From: Pseudomonas zanjanensis
Lineage (GTDB): Bacteria > Pseudomonadota > Gammaproteobacteria > Pseudomonadales > Pseudomonadaceae
DNA length: 64,000 nt
Direction: 5' to 3'
Assembly (NCBI RefSeq): GCF_014268745.2
Contig: NZ_JABWRB020000001.1
Coordinates: 992,001 to 1,056,000, forward strand
The translations under genes and the position numbers were made by a program. Position 1 is the first letter of the stretch, and every line of letters starts with the position of its first letter. Below the pieces are notes generated by a model, which was not told the origin of the DNA, made no database searches, and saw only the letters and a list, made by a program, of their open reading frames with translations. Positions 46,416-54,186 of the stretch are shown here, piece after piece.

Positions 46416-47015
46416 TCAAGCTTGAATCGCCAGCCCGATACACTTCTCAAAAACCTGCTCCATAGGCTCCATCACGCAGTTGTAAGCCGCGATATTGGCG
46501 TAGATCCACTCGTCCTTCTCAATCCCCCACCAACTGATTTCAAACCCGGCATTCATGATGAGGTGTTCAAACAGGATGCGTTGCGCTCGACCGTTGCCTT
46601 CGCGGAAGGGGTGTACGACGTTGATGTCGGAATAGGCCTCTGCCACAGCGACTATCAGCTCAACCCGCTCCATGCCCTCGAACCAGTTTGCCGCGGCCAT
46701 GTTGGCGAAGATCTTATTGGCTTCCTTCTCCATGTACTCAGGTTGGCAGAACCGTGTGGCTTGTTTGGACATGCCAACGGTGCGCAGCTCTCCGGCCCAT
46801 TCGAACAGGTCTGAAAAGAGGATTCGATGAATGTTTTGAAGGTAGGTCAGGCTGTAGGGAGGAGGGCTGAACTCGACGTTGTCCGCTGCGATGGCCGAGA
46901 GCTGTTGTTCGGCTTCGCTTAGGGTCGGTTCGTCACGGATATCGAGTTTGTTGCGCAGGACCGTGGAGCCGGGATAGCAATAAGCGTCCTCGCCGACTCC
47001 ATATTTGTCAGGCAT
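46416..47015 (-). CDS. fic: Fic-domain AMP-transferase
   Basis: 199 residues with a complete Fic motif HPFREGNGRAQR (His135-Arg146), which transfers AMP or another nucleotide part onto target Tyr/Ser/Thr residues. The flap region TVGMSKQATRFCQ lies before it. No inhibitory (S/T)xxxE(G/N) motif is obvious in the protein, which fits a class I arrangement with a separate antitoxin: a YhfG-like gene lies just upstream, its stop overlapping this start by one base. The start ATG 47015 is set by that overlap. Confidence 0.9.
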   Translation of the reverse strand: MPDKYGVGEDAYCYPGSTVLRNKLDIRDEPTLSEAEQQLSAIAADNVEFSPPPYSLTYLQNIHRILFSDLFEWAGELRTVGMSKQATRFCQPEYMEKEANKIFANMAAANWFEGMERVELIVAVAEAYSDINVVHPFREGNGRAQRILFEHLIMNAGFEISWWGIEKDEWIYANIAAYNCVMEPMEQVFEKCIGLAIQA

Positions 47016-47185
47016 CAGGTTCTGGTCTGGGTGAAGGCCTTCAAGACCTCTTCACGCGTTGGCATTTTGCGTTCGCCGTCCGCGAAGGTCGTTTTGAAAC
47101 CTTCCAGACGGAGGCTGGCCGCGTAGTTGGATCTACGCGTCCTGGCGGCATAGGCCTTTTTGGTTTCAAGGCTGACATTGCCCAT
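47015..47185 (-). CDS. YhfG-family antitoxin of Fic
   Basis: 56-residue protein starting MGNVSLETKKAYAARTRRSN, continuing YAASLRLEGF and ending with an acidic-basic helix. The (K/R)-x-A-x-RR-x-N-Y-x-AS-x-RLEG pattern is that of YhfG, the partner that blocks Fic by supplying the inhibitory helix. The stop TGA overlaps the fic start (tgatg). Start ATG 47185. Small size makes it easy to miss. Confidence 0.82.
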   Translation of the reverse strand: MGNVSLETKKAYAARTRRSNYAASLRLEGFKTTFADGERKMPTREEVLKAFTQTRT

Positions 47186-47460
47186 GGGCTGGACCTCAAA
47201 TCGCGCTGGTGGGCGGATTATAGCCCATCCCGTTGGCGTGGCCTATGTTGCGGCTCGGGCGAAGGGTGTTGGGCGTTCATTCGCTGCCCAATCCATCGCC
47301 GGACACCCCCATCGGAAATTTCCCTCAAGTTGTGTCGCTCCCCGCTGACTATCCACCCGATCACCCCGTGCGCTAAGTTCTCTCCGTCGCTGCAAATTCA
47401 GCGGCAGGGTGTGGAAGCCCTAATGCCTAGGATTTTTTTAATTAATCCTGAGATCGCCCA

Positions 47461-47628
47461 ATGAAAAAAGGTACAGCTATTGCTTTAAATCTGTGTCCGC
47501 AAGGTACGCATCATCTCAACCTCATCCAATCTGTCCTCCATCAATTACCACCTCCTGCTCAACCTATGAATTCCGGCCCCGGATTCGGTCCTTTGTCAGT
47601 GCCGTCCCTATCTTCAACCCAGCACTGA
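47461..47628 (+). CDS. possible small ORF before the 47657 gene
   Basis: 55 codons from ATG 47461 (MKKGTAIALNLCPQGTHHLN), ending QH at 47628, 28 bases before the next gene on the same strand. The ribosome site is weak. Composition (Pro/Ser-rich second half) is plausible but not convincing. The rest of the stretch 47186-47460 holds no gene I can support. Confidence 0.33.
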   Translation: MKKGTAIALNLCPQGTHHLNLIQSVLHQLPPPAQPMNSGPGFGPLSVPSLSSTQH

Positions 47629-47656
47629 CCTCCCATCCCCGCAGGAGTAACCCCTC

Positions 47657-47932
47657 ATGTCCCGCTACATGCCCATCACCGGTATTGAAAACAATTTCCA
47701 CGCGCTCCTGATCGACACAGAAGCGCCGCTGGACGTGCTGCACGACACCGCCGCTTACCGCATTGCCGCTGTCACCCAATTATTGGAAAACCTCGTCATG
47801 CGTTCCGACATCAGTACGGACGCGGTGGTACTCCATGATTTCGCCCAAGTGCTGGCGATTCCCCTGCGCGACGGGTGTGATTTGCTGGATGTGATTGGGC
47901 GGCGGTTGCAGGCGCAGGTGTTGGCGTTGTAA
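47657..47932 (+). CDS. unknown Pseudomonas protein (91 aa)
   Basis: 91 residues, probably all helical after a short N-terminal strand (MSRYMPITGIENNFHALLID). No family recognised. gcaggag lies 9 bases before ATG, and the codon use is that of the core genome, so it is likely real. Cys is single, no signal peptide. It stands alone before the IS-interrupted REPIN. Confidence 0.6.
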   Translation: MSRYMPITGIENNFHALLIDTEAPLDVLHDTAAYRIAAVTQLLENLVMRSDISTDAVVLHDFAQVLAIPLRDGCDLLDVIGRRLQAQVLAL

Positions 47933-48050
47933 TGGAAGTGGGTGATTTCATAAGGTCACCTGCCTGACTCACCATCCCTTGCAGTCAGCGATTTGTGGGA
48001 GCCAGCTTGCTCGTAATGGTGCCGCGATTTGACGGGTGAAAGTTGGCCCT

Positions 48051-48133
48051 TGTGGCGAGGGAGCTTGCTCCCGCTTGAGTGCGAAGCGCTCACAAAAAAG
48101 GGGGCTGCTATGCAACCCAGCGGGAGCAAGCTC
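48051..48133. repeat. REPIN, left part (interrupted by the IS)
   Basis: tgtggcgagggagcttgctc ... gcgggagcaagctc. The second REP unit stops at 48133 and resumes at 49748 (ctccctcgccacaatgg). Joining both sides rebuilds the intact REP end seen at 20729 and 63709. Confidence 0.88.
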
Positions 48134-48173
48134 TCATCAAACAAAATCCATCCCCTTGTTCTCCAAAGCTTTT

Positions 48174-49505
48174 TTAAGCCGCGACCAATCGAACACCCAG
48201 CTTTGTAGCCTTACGCTGTAAGGCTCTAAGCTGGCGATCACGGCTTTTGGCCTCGTATTCGTTCATATCCTGCGCCACGTAAGGTTGTCCCTTGGTCAGC
48301 ATGGCGTAGATCAGGCGGGCCAGTTGGTGAGCCGTAGCCTTAATGGCGCAGGCCGTATCCATGCGAGCCAATCGGGCGCGGTGACTGGCACCGATAAAGC
48401 TTTTATCGGTGCGGGCGCTAGAGGCCGCCTGCTTCAACGCTTGTGCCGCCCGGTTAAATACCTTGGGGACATGACCGGGCAAGGGTTTTCCCCCCGATAT
48501 TCGGGTTGAGGGCGCTACCCCCATCCAGGAGCTGAAATGTTGCTCAGTCGGAAAACGCGACAAATCAGGTCCGACTTCGCTCGCCAGAACCAAGGCGGAT
48601 TCGATTCCGATGGTGGGAATCGCGGTCAGGTCCACGCCCATGATTCTCACAAGTGCCTGGTGCAAGCTGGCTTGTTCATCTGCCGAGCGATGCGGGCTAC
48701 GCAGTGGCTTGGTGGGTTGCGTGGGCTCATGGTTCAGCACTGGAAGTCGATCAAGTGCCTGAGTGATGGTCCGATCACATTCGGCAATCTGCTTCTCAAG
48801 GAAATCATGAGCAGCCACCTCCTGAGCCAAAGCATGCAGATGCTCGACTCGCCAGTTACCGTGCAGGCTGCGGGCAATGGTTTGGTGATCGGCCTTGATA
48901 CGGCCGTCTCGGAAGTTGGCCAAGACTTGAGGGTCACGCTCGCCATCGATGATGGCCTTGATGATTTTCATCCCTGTCACGCCAGCAATATTGCTGATGA
49001 CATTGGCTAACTGAATGTTCATCTGCGTCAGGGCTTTTTGCATGCGGTTGATGGTCTTGGCTTGATCACGAACCTTCATGGCCCGCTGGCGAACCAATGA
49101 TCGCATCGAGCAAATATCATCAGCGGGTCGGAAAGCACCTCTGAGTAAGCCATGGGTCATGAGTTGCCAGATCCACTGGCAATCCAGAACATCGGATTTA
49201 CGTCCGCTTATCTGACGAGTTGCACGGGAATTGACCAGATACACCTCAAAGCCCCTTGAATCGAGAAGCTCGAACAGCGGTATCCAGTAAACGCCAGTGG
49301 CCTCCATCGCCACGACCTTGATTTTCAGCGATTCCAACCATTCGGCCAGGCTCACCAAATCCTCAGTGAAGGCCGGAAAACAGCGAACCGGCTTGTCGCT
49401 TTGATCGGGATTGACGCCAACCCAGTGCTCGCGGCTGCCGATATCGATACCGGCACAATGAGGGTGAATCACTTCAAATCGTTTCTGCTGCTTCTTGCGC
49501 GCCAT
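48174..49505 (-). CDS. IS110-family DEDD transposase/recombinase
   Basis: 443 residues from ATG 49505 (MARKKQQKRFE) after gcgaggaa. The RuvC-like N-terminal domain has Asp21 (GIDIGS), Glu68 (AMEATG), and Asp105/Asp108 (RKSDVLDCQW), the DEDD set. The C-terminal Transposase_20 domain contains IPTIGIESALVLASEVG and HFSSWMGVAPSTRISGGK with the conserved Ser. All are intact, so the element may be active. The protein works with a bridge RNA in studied members (IS621). The upstream frame to 49580 overlaps the proposed RNA. Confidence 0.93.
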   Translation of the reverse strand: MARKKQQKRFEVIHPHCAGIDIGSREHWVGVNPDQSDKPVRCFPAFTEDLVSLAEWLESLKIKVVAMEATGVYWIPLFELLDSRGFEVYLVNSRATRQISGRKSDVLDCQWIWQLMTHGLLRGAFRPADDICSMRSLVRQRAMKVRDQAKTINRMQKALTQMNIQLANVISNIAGVTGMKIIKAIIDGERDPQVLANFRDGRIKADHQTIARSLHGNWRVEHLHALAQEVAAHDFLEKQIAECDRTITQALDRLPVLNHEPTQPTKPLRSPHRSADEQASLHQALVRIMGVDLTAIPTIGIESALVLASEVGPDLSRFPTEQHFSSWMGVAPSTRISGGKPLPGHVPKVFNRAAQALKQAASSARTDKSFIGASHRARLARMDTACAIKATAHQLARLIYAMLTKGQPYVAQDMNEYEAKSRDRQLRALQRKATKLGVRLVAA

Positions 49506-49529
49506 GACAATTCCTCGCAGGATTGAATG

Positions 49530-49735
49530 GCGCGCGGGGAACACGGTGGCGAACGGATTCACTCTCTCATACGTGGTCACAGCTTGCTGTGCCTACAACG
49601 ACTCCACGCCGATACCGTGCCGGCCACTCTCCCTCGCGGGTGCGGACACACCAGTGATAGCTACGGCCTCTTTCCCCGCGCGCACCCAATCTTAAGCCGA
49701 GCACTTGTTTGCTGCGCGACAGCGCAGCGTCGGCG
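49530..49735 (-). ncRNA. candidate IS110 bridge RNA
   Basis: The non-coding 5' part of the IS, read on the transposase strand, shows in order: a perfect 7-bp hairpin (49711-49728, gctgcgc loop gcgcagc); one arm of a 12-bp perfect inverted repeat (49672-49683 with 49530-49541); gcgagggag (49637-49629), identical to the REP flank on the transposase-upstream side; and agcaagct (49588-49581), the reverse complement of the REP flank on the other side. This order and polarity are those of target-guide segments in the IS621 bridge RNA. Ends are approximate; the donor loop is not firmly placed. Confidence 0.5.
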
Positions 49736-49795
49736 ACGCGGCGGGGACTCCCTCGCCACAATGGATCAAGCCACAACGGATCAAGCCCGGATCAA

Positions 49796-50713
49796 TCAAA
49801 CCGCCTTGGTGTGATTGCCTAGCCCGCGCAACGCCGCGATGTCTCGCTTGGGCGGTGCACCAAACAAGCGGGCATATTCGCGGCTGAACTGGGAAGGGCT
49901 TTCATAACCCACTTTGAAGGCCGCGCTCGCCACGTCCACGTGCTCGTTGAGCATCAAGCGTTTTGCTTCGTTCAACCGCAGCCACTTCTGGTATTGCAGC
50001 GGGCTCATCGCCGTGAGCTGGCGGAAGTGGTGGTGAAACGTCGGCGCGCTCATCTGCACCCGCGCCGCGAGGTCGTCTACGCGCACGGGCTCGGTGTAGT
50101 TCAGTTTCAACCAGTCGATGGCCTTGGCGATCCGGTAGCCCTGGCTATCGACCGAGGCGATCTGCCGTAGCCGCGCGGCCTGGTCGCTGAGCAGCAGACG
50201 GTAGTGAATCTCGCGCTGGATCAACGGTGCCAGTATGGGGATCGCTTCGGGTTCTTCCAACAACGCCAGCAGGCGTGCAAACGGCGCCAAAAGGTCGGGC
50301 GTCGCGGTGCCGATGCCGGCGCCAATCCCGACCGCTCGATCACGCGGGGGCGACAGGCTGCCTTGGGCGATCAGGTCGGCGACCATGCGCAAGTCGAGCT
50401 TCAGGACCAGGCCCAGGCAGGGTTGTTCGGGGCTTGCCTGCAGCACTTCGGAATTGGCCGGGATGTCCAGGGACGTCATGAGGAATCGCCCGGTGTCGTA
50501 GCCATAGGCCTCGCCACCGATCCATACCTGCTTCACGCCTTGGGCCACCAGCACGATGCTCGGCTCGATCATGCAAATCACCGGCGGTGCCGGGGCTTCA
50601 CGCCGGAAGAAGGCGAGGCCGGGGATGGGCGTTTCGACGTCGCCCGGGTGTGGGGTCCAGTCGTCGATGATGGCGGTCAATGTTTCTTGTATGGATCTGC
50701 GTTGGGTGGCCAT
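49796..50713 (-). CDS. AraC-family transcriptional regulator
   Basis: 305 residues. N-terminal AraC_N ligand domain (about 20-170, with PSIVLVAQGVKQVWIGGEAYGYD) and a C-terminal double helix-turn-helix (about 190-290) with VDDLAARVQMSAPTFHHHFRQLT and AAFKVGYESPSQFSREY. Divergent from the MFS exporter gene at 51024, which it probably controls. Start ATG 50713. The IS lies 47 bases beyond its stop. Confidence 0.9.
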   Translation of the reverse strand: MATQRRSIQETLTAIIDDWTPHPGDVETPIPGLAFFRREAPAPPVICMIEPSIVLVAQGVKQVWIGGEAYGYDTGRFLMTSLDIPANSEVLQASPEQPCLGLVLKLDLRMVADLIAQGSLSPPRDRAVGIGAGIGTATPDLLAPFARLLALLEEPEAIPILAPLIQREIHYRLLLSDQAARLRQIASVDSQGYRIAKAIDWLKLNYTEPVRVDDLAARVQMSAPTFHHHFRQLTAMSPLQYQKWLRLNEAKRLMLNEHVDVASAAFKVGYESPSQFSREYARLFGAPPKRDIAALRGLGNHTKAV

Positions 50714-50906
50714 GTCGGCTCCGGGTGTCGTCTCGGCTCGAGCGCTATAGGCAGGACATTAACGCGCTAAGCGAAGCGCTGCCTATATGCGCGGGAACAA
50801 CGCCTAGGATCAGGCAAGAATCTCATCGGTATGCACTACCTGCGCATTGACCTGGGCGATGAAGATAGCGGGCACGGAATAGGGGAACGCCGCCATTCAA
50901 AACGGT

Positions 50907-50993
50907 GCAAGCGAGCTTGCTCGCGATAGCGGTCTGCCTGAGACAGCGATGTTGGCTGTGTCGACGCCATCGCGAGCAGGCTCGCTCCCACAG
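50907..50993. repeat. REP pair in the araC-MFS gap
   Basis: gcgagcttgctcgcgatagc ... atcgcgagcaggctcgctcc, inverted. It fills part of the 310-base gene-free stretch 50714-51023; the left part (50714-50906) should hold the divergent promoters. Confidence 0.8.
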
Positions 50994-51023
50994 GTCCATC
51001 AAGAAATACAGGATTGTCATTCA

Positions 51024-52241
51024 ATGACCGATAAATCATTGCCACAAGACCCGCCCGCCTGGGGCGCGGTATTTGCCATGGCCCTCGCCGCGTTCGTGCT
51101 GGTGGCTTCGGAGTTCATGCCGGTCAGCTTGCTGACGCCGGTGGCGGCGGATCTTCAGGTCAGCGAAGGGCAGGCTGGTCAAGGCATTGCCGTCTCTGGC
51201 GCCTTTGCCCTGATCACCAGTCTGTTTATCGCCTCGATCGCCGCCCGGGTTGACCGCAAATGGCTCCTGCTGGGACTGACCTTGCTGATGATCGTTTCAG
51301 GTACCGTGGTGGCGTTCGCGCCAAACTACGCGGTATTCATGGTCGGACGTGCGTTGATCGGCGTGGCGATTGGCGGCTTCTGGTCGCTGTCGGCGGCCAC
51401 GGCCATGCGGCTCGTGCCGGAAGATAGCGTCCCGCAAGCGCTGGCCATCGTTAACGGCGGCAACGCCTTGGCGACGGTGGTCGCGGCGCCGCTGGGCAGT
51501 TTCCTCGGGGCGATTATTGGCTGGCGTGGCGCGTTTTTCTGCATCGTGCCTGTTGCTGCCATCGCCCTGGTCTGGCTGCTGTTACGCCTGCCCGCCATGC
51601 CTTCGCAGGCGAAGCGGGGCAGCACCAACGCCTTCAAGTTGATGGCCCGGACACCGGTCGCGCTGGGGATGCTGGCGGTCAGCACGTTTTTCATGGGCCA
51701 GTTCATGCTGTTCACCTACCTGCGACCGTTCCTCGAGTCGGTGACACAAGTGAGCGTATCCACGCTGTCCTTCATGCTGCTGGTGATCGGTGTGGCGGGG
51801 CTGCTGGGCACATTCCTGATCGGCGCCTGCTTGAAAAACAACCTCTATCGAACGCTCATCGTCATCCCTCTGCTGATGGCCGCGATTGCCATGGCCCTGG
51901 TGGGGTTCGGCGGATCGGTCACGGTCACGACGCTCTTGCTCGGCCTGTGGGGCCTGGCGGCCACGGCCGCGCCCGTCGGCTGGTGGACCTGGCTTTCGCG
52001 AACGCTGCCGGAAGATGCCGAAGCCGGCGGCGGCCTGATGGTGGCGATCGTCCAACTCGCCATCGCCGGGGGCGCGACCGTGGGTGGCGTTCTGTTTGAT
52101 CTGAATGGCTATCGCGCGACGTTCGAAACCAGTGCGGCCGTGTTGGGGTTGGCCGCGGTGCTGACGGTGCTGGCTGCTCGTTCAGCGGTCCGAGAGCCTT
52201 CGTCGATTTCGGATACGGCCTCTTATAGCGCGGCGGATTGA
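51024..52241 (+). CDS. DHA1-type MFS exporter (NepI/AraJ-like)
   Basis: 405-residue inner-membrane protein from ATG 51024 with 12 predicted TM segments. DHA1 marks: ASEFMPVSLLTPVAADL in TM1, motif A-like DRKWLLLG, and GVAIGGFWSLSAATA in TM4, resembling the purine-nucleoside and sugar exporters NepI/AraJ. Substrate unknown. It follows a REP pair and diverges from the AraC regulator. No ribosome site stands out, though the family start fits. Confidence 0.85.
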   Translation: MTDKSLPQDPPAWGAVFAMALAAFVLVASEFMPVSLLTPVAADLQVSEGQAGQGIAVSGAFALITSLFIASIAARVDRKWLLLGLTLLMIVSGTVVAFAPNYAVFMVGRALIGVAIGGFWSLSAATAMRLVPEDSVPQALAIVNGGNALATVVAAPLGSFLGAIIGWRGAFFCIVPVAAIALVWLLLRLPAMPSQAKRGSTNAFKLMARTPVALGMLAVSTFFMGQFMLFTYLRPFLESVTQVSVSTLSFMLLVIGVAGLLGTFLIGACLKNNLYRTLIVIPLLMAAIAMALVGFGGSVTVTTLLLGLWGLAATAAPVGWWTWLSRTLPEDAEAGGGLMVAIVQLAIAGGATVGGVLFDLNGYRATFETSAAVLGLAAVLTVLAARSAVREPSSISDTASYSAAD

Positions 52242-52348
52242 GGCCAGTCCTGTAAGCCAGGAGAGGGCGACCGTTGGGCGCCTGAGCTTGGTGGCACATT
52301 GATGGCTTGTTATGCTCGGGGTCTGTTTATCCAGCATGTTGGTTGATT

Positions 52349-52621
52349 GTGACTACCGAGCGAATTTCCCAATTAGAACAAGCCCTGATGGCTGTGATCG
52401 CTGCTGCCGGGAAGATGGGCATCAGTAGCGATGAATTGTGTGCGCACGCCGTGGGCGGGCTGATATCCGATCCGTACTGGGGCTGGGCAGATGCCCAATA
52501 TACGCAAGGTGCGGCTGACGAAATCGACAATGCCTTGAATAAACTTGTGGGAAGACCGGCGCAAGCATTGACGCTACTGGTTCCCGGGCCCGACTCAACG
52601 CTTGAATCAGCGCCGCGATGA
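52349..52621 (+). CDS. unknown small protein
   Basis: 90 residues if started at GTG 52349 (MTTERISQLEQALMAVIAAAG); a frame start at 52307 and an ATG at 52388 are alternatives. The N-terminal helix is amphipathic and the middle contains GGLISDPYWGWADAQYTQGAAD. No family recognised and the ribosome site is weak. Codon use is normal for the genome. Confidence 0.5.
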   Translation: MTTERISQLEQALMAVIAAAGKMGISSDELCAHAVGGLISDPYWGWADAQYTQGAADEIDNALNKLVGRPAQALTLLVPGPDSTLESAPR

Positions 52622-52638
52622 AAATGGGTGAACTCTAG

Positions 52639-52800
52639 GGTTAGTGCCTGTCAGTTAAGCAGCAAACGGCATAAATCCTGTGGGAGCAAAGCTTGCTCGC
52701 GATAGCGGCAGAGTCGCCAATATCGTAGTCGGCTGGCTTACCGCAATCGCGAGCAAGCTCTGCTCCCACAGGATTACTGCTTAGCTGACTGGCATTAACC
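52639..52800. repeat. REPIN inside a 24-bp imperfect inverted repeat
   Basis: ggttagtgcctgtcagttaa(gcag) at 52639 pairs with 52777-52800 at 21 of 24 positions, and between them lies a REP pair (tgtgggagcaaagcttgctc ... gagcaagctctgctcccaca). Same nested architecture as 19381-19534. Confidence 0.8.
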
Positions 52801-52820
52801 TCAAGAGTCGCCCATTTGCC

Positions 52821-53309
52821 TTAAAGGCCGAGGCCTTCTTCTATCAGCGAGAGCAAAGTGTCCTCGTCCAGAATGATAGGATCAGGACGCGGTTGCCCGG
52901 CCGATCGCAGGGCTTGGATATGCCAAAGCGATTCGCCATGCTCGCCGAGTGAGCGCACGATGCAGTGTTCCTGTCTCTTCATATGGACTTCAATGCAGCC
53001 CTCGCCCTGGGGCGAAAAACGCGCAATCGGGTCGAATGAAATGCGGCGATGATTGCCTTCGATCACCAGTTGATCGATCGCGTAGTTATACGTCGAACCG
53101 CTGGAATGACTTTCAAATACGTGGGTGGGATTGCGCCGGATATCCAGGCCGGCCTCGCACACGGGCGCCAGCCAGATTTCGATCTGGCGATACAGTTCGT
53201 AGACCTGGGCGGGCCAGTGCTCGATTGCCAGGTCGGCACAGTTGTCGGTATCCGCGCGGGTCTGCTGGGTTTTCCTCAGTTTGGCCGCTAGCTCGTCTGC
53301 CTTGCTCAT
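52821..53309 (-). CDS. unknown conserved protein (162 aa)
   Basis: 162 residues. Basic N-terminal helix (MSKADELAAKLRKTQQTRAD), then a mixed alpha/beta region with YELYRQIEIWLAPVCEAGLDIRR and the strand-rich FESHSSGSTYNYAIDQLVIEG. No signal peptide, no recognised domain. Acidic C-terminus. A gene of normal codon use, probably real. The 53310-53598 stretch upstream has no gene. Confidence 0.65.
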   Translation of the reverse strand: MSKADELAAKLRKTQQTRADTDNCADLAIEHWPAQVYELYRQIEIWLAPVCEAGLDIRRNPTHVFESHSSGSTYNYAIDQLVIEGNHRRISFDPIARFSPQGEGCIEVHMKRQEHCIVRSLGEHGESLWHIQALRSAGQPRPDPIILDEDTLLSLIEEGLGL

Positions 53310-53598
53310 GTCGATTCCCTGTCGTGATGATAGGTTGAGCTTAGCTGATGGGCTGGGGGGTTCGTTTGCGCTGGGTCATGAGGTGGTGGGTTGCCGGGAG
53401 GTGGTGGTGACGGTAGCTGCTTAGCGTGGACGAGTTCGTCCATCTGTTGCACGCTTTCCATCAGCTCATCGAAAAAAATGCTCACGGTTATCTCAGTGCC
53501 TGAAGGTGGGACATGTTATTGGAATTCCATCCTCCTATTCACCCTGTCGGTTGTAACCAAATTAGAGGATAACCAATGAATAGGAGCGAGCCCAAACC

Positions 53599-54030
53599 AT
53601 GCGTATGACAGCTCTAAGCAATAACCACCTGGAACCCCTGCACGATGCGCTTACCTTGGCCGGCCTACCTGTGGACGACCTGACGTATCCTGGCCGACAG
53701 TTCTTCAGCTTCAGCCACCAAGGCGTTGAAGTGGCGTTTGCCGGCATAGAAGGAGAGGGCGCCGAGCGGTTGCTGCGCTCGCTGGTTGTGCTTGAGGGGC
53801 TGCGAGGCAAGGGCACTGGTGCGGCGGTGCTGGCCGCTATCGAAGCGTTTGCAAAACGCGAGGGGGCAGAGCGGCTTCACTTGCTGACCGAGAGCGCCGC
53901 CGCGTTTTTTACCGGCCAGGGCTATCAGCCGGGGGACCGCTCGCTGGCGCCCGCTTCGATCAGCGCGACGGCCCAGTTCAAGACCTTGTGCCCGGCTTCG
54001 GCGACGTACCTGAGCAAGCGCCTCGTCTAG
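53599..54030 (+). CDS. GNAT acetyltransferase, ArsN2-like
   Basis: 143 residues of the GNAT fold. The acetyl-CoA loop is LEGLRGKGTGAAVLAAIEA; SLVVLEGLRG, LHLLTESAAAFFTGQGYQPGDR, and the C-terminal TAQFKTLCPASATYL are close to what I know of ArsN2, an N-acetyltransferase found in arsenic resistance clusters that acts on organoarsenicals. No ars genes are nearby here; chrA is convergent. Start ATG 53599 or 53605. Confidence 0.8.
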   Translation: MRMTALSNNHLEPLHDALTLAGLPVDDLTYPGRQFFSFSHQGVEVAFAGIEGEGAERLLRSLVVLEGLRGKGTGAAVLAAIEAFAKREGAERLHLLTESAAAFFTGQGYQPGDRSLAPASISATAQFKTLCPASATYLSKRLV

Positions 54031-54065
54031 TGGCCTGTGTGGCTAATTCGTGCACTCAACTTCGG

Positions 54066-54150
54066 CGCCAGAACTTGCCAGTCTGCGTTGCCATTCCTCG
54101 CCGTAGCGGGCTACGACTCGTCATGGCGCCTTGCCTGGCAAGCCCTGGCA
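54066..54150. repeat. 85-bp imperfect palindrome between convergent genes
   Basis: Outer arms cgccagaacttgccag / ctggcaagccctggca and an inner cgtagc-gg-gctacg hairpin. It lies between the ArsN2-like gene and chrA and may end transcription on both sides. Confidence 0.6.
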
Positions 54151-54186
54151 CTCGAATTTGAGTACTCGAATTAACCGTACAGGCCA

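Larger units (their letters stand above)
48131..49749 (-). mobile_element. IS110-family insertion sequence in a REP element
   Basis: About 1617 bp between the two halves of a REP unit. The flanks share only ctc, so no long target duplication was made, as is usual for IS110. It contains one DEDD transposase gene and a 245-base non-coding 5' region with RNA-like structure. No terminal inverted repeats are evident. IS110-type elements that target REP sequences are known in Pseudomonas. Confidence 0.85.

Noticed and set aside
47186..47460. possible gene between the YhfG gene and the small ORF
   Set aside because: No frame with start, ribosome site and protein-like composition.
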